The position numbers were made by a program, and so were the translations under genes. From Caulochytrium protostelioides (taxonomy: Eukaryota > Chytridiomycota > Caulochytriomycetes > Caulochytriales > Caulochytriaceae), in the NCBI GenBank assembly GCA_003615045.1, contig ML014128.1, forward strand, positions 62,001 through 126,000: a stretch of DNA of 64,000 bases, read 5' to 3'. The notes under the pieces were generated by a model, which searched no databases, had not been told where the DNA came from, and was given only the letters and a program-made list of their open reading frames with translations. Shown one piece after another: positions 61,032-64,000 of this stretch (positions within the stretch are counted from its first letter, which is position 1; each line of letters starts with the position of its first letter).

Positions 61032-62096
61032 ATGGCGGACATCCAGGAGGGGTCCCAGGCGCCGCGGCCGTGCCCGACGGCGTCGCTGTTGCACTCCGGG
61101 TATGCGCACGCCACGACCCGCCACTGGCAGGCCGGCGGCCGCGCCATCACGAAGCGTGACCTCATCTACCCGGTGTTTGTGACCGACGGCGACGTCGACG
61201 AGCCGATCGCGAGTATGCCGAACCAGAAGCGCCACGCCCTCGCCCACCTCGAGGCCTTCCTTCGGCCCCTCGTCGACCGCGGCCTCGCCGCCGTCATGCT
61301 GTTCGGCGTGCCCCAGCGCTGCGTCAAGGACGGCCGCGGCACGCCCGCCGACGACCCGCAGGGTCCCGTGATCCAGGCGATCCGCCTCCTGCGCCGCGCC
61401 TTTCCCGATCTCCTCGTCACCTGCGACGTCTGTCTCTGCGAGTACACCGACCACGGACACTGCGGCCTCCTCACGCCCGACGGAACCATCCGCAACGGCC
61501 CCTCCATCGCCCGCATCGCCGCGGTCGCCGCGGCCTACGCCCGCGCCGGCGCCCACGTCGTCGCGCCCTCCGACATGATGGACGGCCGCATCGGCGCCAT
61601 CAAGGCGGCTCTCACCGCCGCCACCGTCCAAGCCACGGCGGATGAGGCCGCCGGCGAGTGGCAGGCCACCACGGCCGTCATGGCCTACAGCGCCAAGTTC
61701 GCCAGCGCCTTGTACGGCCCGTTCCGTGACGCCGCCGGGTCGAGCCCGTCGCGCGGGCCGTCCGACCGCAAGGCCTACCAGCTGCCGCCGGCGTCCCGTG
61801 GCCTCGCGCGCCGCGCGACCCTGCGCGACGTCCGCGAGGGCGCCGACATCCTCATGGTCAAGCCCTGTGGACCCTATCTCGACATCGTGCGGGAGACGCA
61901 CGACGCCGCGCCCGACCACCCGCTGGCCGTCTACCAGGTGTCGGGGGAGTACGCGGCCCTCTGGGCCGCCGCCCGCGCCGGGGTGTACGACCTGCGCGCC
62001 GCCGTCATGGAGAGTCTCGCCGCGGCCCTGCGCGCCGGCGCCAACATCTTTATCACCTACTTTACCCCCGAACTGCTCGAATGGCTGCCTGCATAA
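61032..62096 (+). CDS. HEM2: Delta-aminolevulinic acid dehydratase (porphobilinogen synthase)
   Basis: This enzyme condenses two 5-aminolevulinate molecules to porphobilinogen, the second step of cytosolic haem synthesis. The 354-residue product is full length. Visible residues: the active-site zinc cysteines in [15 protein letters not shown] (Cys134, Cys136, Cys144), which marks the zinc-dependent form; the two active-site lysines Lys222 (MAYSAKFAS) and Lys277 (ILMVKPCG, Schiff-base lysine); substrate-binding SDMMDGR (180-186) and YQLPP (249-253); and the C-terminal [13 protein letters not shown]. The canonical 'KPGxPYLD' is KPCGPYLD here, a small change beside the catalytic lysine. The ATG at 61032 has the near-ideal context CACCATGG. 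It converges on the phenylalanine hydroxylase gene 204 bases downstream. Confidence 0.98.
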   Translation: MADIQEGSQAPRPCPTASLLHSGYAHATTRHWQAGGRAITKRDLIYPVFVTDGDVDEPIASMPNQKRHALAHLEAFLRPLVDRGLAAVMLFGVPQRCVKDGRGTPADDPQGPVIQAIRLLRRAFPDLLVTCDVCLCEYTDHGHCGLLTPDGTIRNGPSIARIAAVAAAYARAGAHVVAPSDMMDGRIGAIKAALTAATVQATADEAAGEWQATTAVMAYSAKFASALYGPFRDAAGSSPSRGPSDRKAYQLPPASRGLARRATLRDVREGADILMVKPCGPYLDIVRETHDAAPDHPLAVYQVSGEYAALWAAARAGVYDLRAAVMESLAAALRAGANIFITYFTPELLEWLPA

Positions 62097-62300
62097 GCCG
62101 CGTCTCGTGCGATCGTATTGATGTTCGAAATGATTTTTCCTTGCGATCGAAAGCGGTTGGATAAAGACATCATTGAACGTGGGGTTAGGAGTCGAGCCGG
62201 GTTGGCTGGATCACGGGCCGTTCGGGGAACCGCAGGCGCGCAAGAGAATCGACTAGGGAACACAACAGCAACGGACCGCAACGGACCACGGCGCAATGAC
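62097..62300. other. Convergent spacer between HEM2 and phenylalanine hydroxylase
   Basis: A 204-base gap. AT-rich sequence at about 62115-62175 (ATTGATGTTCGAAATGA, TTGGATAAAGAC) probably contains the HEM2 3'-end signal. Confidence 0.4.
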
Positions 62301-63986
62301 TCAGCGGCGGTGGGTGGGTTCAGTCTCGGTCGCCGCTGCGGTCCCGGTCGCAGTGGTCTCCGTCGCGGTGGCCCGGTGGGCCGCCAACAGATCGGCTGGG
62401 TCGCTATGCGGGGTCTTGCCCAAGGCCGCAATGAGATTCATGAGGTCGCCGCGGATGCCGTTCGCGTAGCGCAGTAAAACGTCACGGTTGTCCAGAATCT
62501 CGATGTTCTGGCTCAGCGCGTTGTAACGCACGGCAAAGGGGCGTTGGAACGTGCGAGCATACTCGCGCACCTGCTCCTTCATGTGGTGGAAGCTTTCCGC
62601 GACGTAGTACAGCGGCTGGTACTCGGTGATCGGATACGCGGTCACGGCCGTCTTGGACGGCTCAAAGGGCACGCGCTGCGGCTTGTCGGAGAGCGCATAG
62701 CTGAGCTCGCCGAACGAGGACAGCAGCCCGGCGCCATACGCGCGCACCTCGGTGCCCTGCTTGCACAGCCCGAACTCCACAGTGAACCAGTAAATGGTCG
62801 CAAGGCGCTCGATTTCCTCGTCGCTGGCGCCGAGACTAGCCAGGCCGATTTCATGCGAGAAGTCCGCAAAGTCGGGGTCAGCAAACAGGGGGATGTGGCC
62901 CAGCAGCTCGTGGCAGCAGTCGGGCTCGGGCGTGTACAGCGGGCTCGATGCATGGCGGATGTACTGGGTCGAGTGGAACACGCGGAACGCAAAAGCGTTC
63001 AGGAAATCGCGCGACGACAGCAGCCCCATCACGGGCCGCAGCGTCCACCCAGTACAGTCGCGCAGGAAACTGGACACGTCCGCGATCTGGGGCACCCGGT
63101 CAGGCCCGAAGTGGCAGTTCTGCACGAGCAACGGCAGCACATAGTTGTACTCGCGGCAGGCATGCGTCGGGTAAAGCTGAGAGAGCTCCTTCCAGACCAT
63201 GCCCCAGGTCTTGTGTTCCTCAGGCGTATACTCGACGTGCGGTAGCGGCATGCCGGTGCGGTAGCGCCGCGCATTTTCGGTGATGTGGGCGCGTCGCTCG
63301 CGGTACGCGGCATCAGTGAACCCGGGATGGTCAGCGTCGAGATCTTCACCGTAGCTCAGGACCTTTTCAGCAAACGTGTCGAGGTCGCGGATCTTGCGGG
63401 GAAACCACGGCACCGATGTGGTGGCCGTGTTGGCCTCGTGGGTCAACGTCTTGACATCGGTGACGGCGTCGTGGCTGCGGAGCATCTGCACGGCCTGCTC
63501 AATGCGGTTGGGCGCCACCGGCTCCAGATCGACAAAGAAATCATACACGCCCTCCTTGCCGGGCCGCGACTCGATCGAGACGAGGTTGATGTCGCATGCG
63601 CGGAACCGCGCCAGCACGCCTTCGAGCACGCCGGGGCGGTCGACCACCGAAAAAAGCAGGCTGATGGGCGTGGTCGCGTCGGCGCTCGCACCCATATACG
63701 CGGCCCGCGCTCGGGCTTCCTGCGGCGAGGCGAGGCCCCGGCGCCGGGGCAGTCCGGTCACACCGGCGTTCAGACGGGCCCGATCGTGCCGCCACAACGA
63801 CGGCGCCGTGCCGACTGCAAATGACGATCGCAGCGGCATGCCATGGCGCAGAAAGCGGCTGGTATGGAGCGCCGCGGCACAGGCACCGGTGCTGGTACTG
63901 GCAGCGGACGTGCCCGACGGACGGCGTGCCGCAAGGACTGCGAGGCGTGCCAAGCGCCATGCCCCGTGTCGTGGCCCCCCGTTCAT
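62301..63986 (-). CDS. PAH: Phenylalanine 4-hydroxylase-type aromatic amino acid hydroxylase (ACT + catalytic domain)
   Basis: The enzyme uses tetrahydrobiopterin, Fe(II) and O2 to convert phenylalanine to tyrosine. The 561-residue product has an Arg/Ala/Ser-rich N terminus with almost no acidic residues (1-95) that looks like a mitochondrial presequence, a regulatory ACT domain (about 106-182, SLLFSVVDRPGVLEGVLARF, NLVSIESRP) and the catalytic domain (about 190-525). Iron ligands are intact: His359 and His364 in PEPDCCHELLGHIPLF and Glu404 in WFTVEFGLCK, with the same 5- and 45-residue spacing as human PAH. Pterin- and substrate-pocket segments (VPQIADVSSFL, GLLSSRDFLN, YGAGLLSSFGEL) are present. 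The Thr/Ala-rich tail lacks an obvious tetramerisation helix. Substrate (Phe rather than Tyr or Trp) is inferred from overall similarity. The start at 63986 is the first ATG, 14 bases from the window edge, so a longer N terminus cannot be excluded. Confidence 0.95.
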   Translation of the reverse strand: MNGGPRHGAWRLARLAVLAARRPSGTSAASTSTGACAAALHTSRFLRHGMPLRSSFAVGTAPSLWRHDRARLNAGVTGLPRRRGLASPQEARARAAYMGASADATTPISLLFSVVDRPGVLEGVLARFRACDINLVSIESRPGKEGVYDFFVDLEPVAPNRIEQAVQMLRSHDAVTDVKTLTHEANTATTSVPWFPRKIRDLDTFAEKVLSYGEDLDADHPGFTDAAYRERRAHITENARRYRTGMPLPHVEYTPEEHKTWGMVWKELSQLYPTHACREYNYVLPLLVQNCHFGPDRVPQIADVSSFLRDCTGWTLRPVMGLLSSRDFLNAFAFRVFHSTQYIRHASSPLYTPEPDCCHELLGHIPLFADPDFADFSHEIGLASLGASDEEIERLATIYWFTVEFGLCKQGTEVRAYGAGLLSSFGELSYALSDKPQRVPFEPSKTAVTAYPITEYQPLYYVAESFHHMKEQVREYARTFQRPFAVRYNALSQNIEILDNRDVLLRYANGIRGDLMNLIAALGKTPHSDPADLLAAHRATATETTATGTAAATETEPTHRR

Positions 63987-64000
63987 CTTCGGGGATGCGG

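Noticed and set aside
60993-61919. 308-residue frame antisense to HEM2
   Set aside because: HEM2 has full catalytic residues on the plus strand; the antisense frame is a codon-bias shadow.
1-64000. tRNA, rRNA or CRISPR features
   Set aside because: I scanned by eye for B-box-like GGTTCGAnTCC motifs on both strands, rRNA-like stretches and regularly spaced repeats, and saw none with supporting structure; tRNAscan-SE and Infernal runs would settle this.
1-64000. Biosynthetic or metabolic gene cluster
   Set aside because: Neighbours belong to unrelated housekeeping pathways with mixed orientations, so no cluster is supported.

Overview
The window is nuclear DNA from a GC-rich, intron-poor fungus that is probably outside Dikarya; a zoosporic, chytrid-like lineage such as Caulochytrium fits best, but that placement is inference. 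Supporting evidence: genes typical of fungi (TRA1, NTO1, HEM2, YEA4, NSR1, ESF2, GON7-like) lie beside genes that Dikarya usually lack (phenylalanine 4-hydroxylase with an ACT domain, a KIAA0930/DUF2045 homologue). Most reading frames are single, very long, and padded with Ala/Pro/Ser/Gly/Thr low-complexity runs. Only two splice events could be defined: one 3' splice site in PNO1 and one complete intron in NSR1. The GC bias opens many long frames antisense to or out of frame with the real genes; these were discarded.

Layout. 0-13 kb: 3' exon of PNO1 (+), ESF2 (+), a gene-poor gap holding an AT-richer block, a large YPP1/TTC7-like TPR protein (+), a small GON7-like gene (-), then a truncated and frameshifted FAD/Rieske oxidoreductase relic (+). 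13-27 kb: one uninterrupted 13.7 kb frame for the giant pseudokinase TRA1 (+). 27-31 kb: a gene-free 1.85 kb with a perfect hairpin, then a WrbA-type flavoprotein (+) converging on an Mpv17/SYM1 membrane protein (-). 31-42 kb: the PHD/bromodomain protein NTO1 (-), a (CAG)16 tract just before its start, an AT-richer 1.7 kb block with a decayed Ty3/gypsy reverse transcriptase (-), and the YEA4-like nucleotide-sugar transporter (-). 43-52.6 kb: ARP10 (+), mitochondrial ribosomal protein uS5m (-), a KIAA0930 homologue (+), NSR1/nucleolin (+, one intron). 53-64 kb: a 2,095-residue kinesin-3-like motor (-), HEM2 (+) and phenylalanine hydroxylase (-).

There is no operon logic. Neighbours are independent housekeeping genes, often convergent or divergent. 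Themes recur: ribosome biogenesis (PNO1, ESF2, NSR1), chromatin acetylation complexes (TRA1 for SAGA/NuA4, NTO1 for NuA3), microtubule transport (ARP10 of dynactin, kinesin-3) and mitochondria (SYM1, uS5m, perhaps the hydroxylase). The points most worth a second look are the broken FAD/Rieske gene, the gypsy relic, the roughly 258-residue insertion at the kinesin K-loop, the presequence-like N terminus on phenylalanine hydroxylase, and the non-coding 17-bp perfect hairpin.
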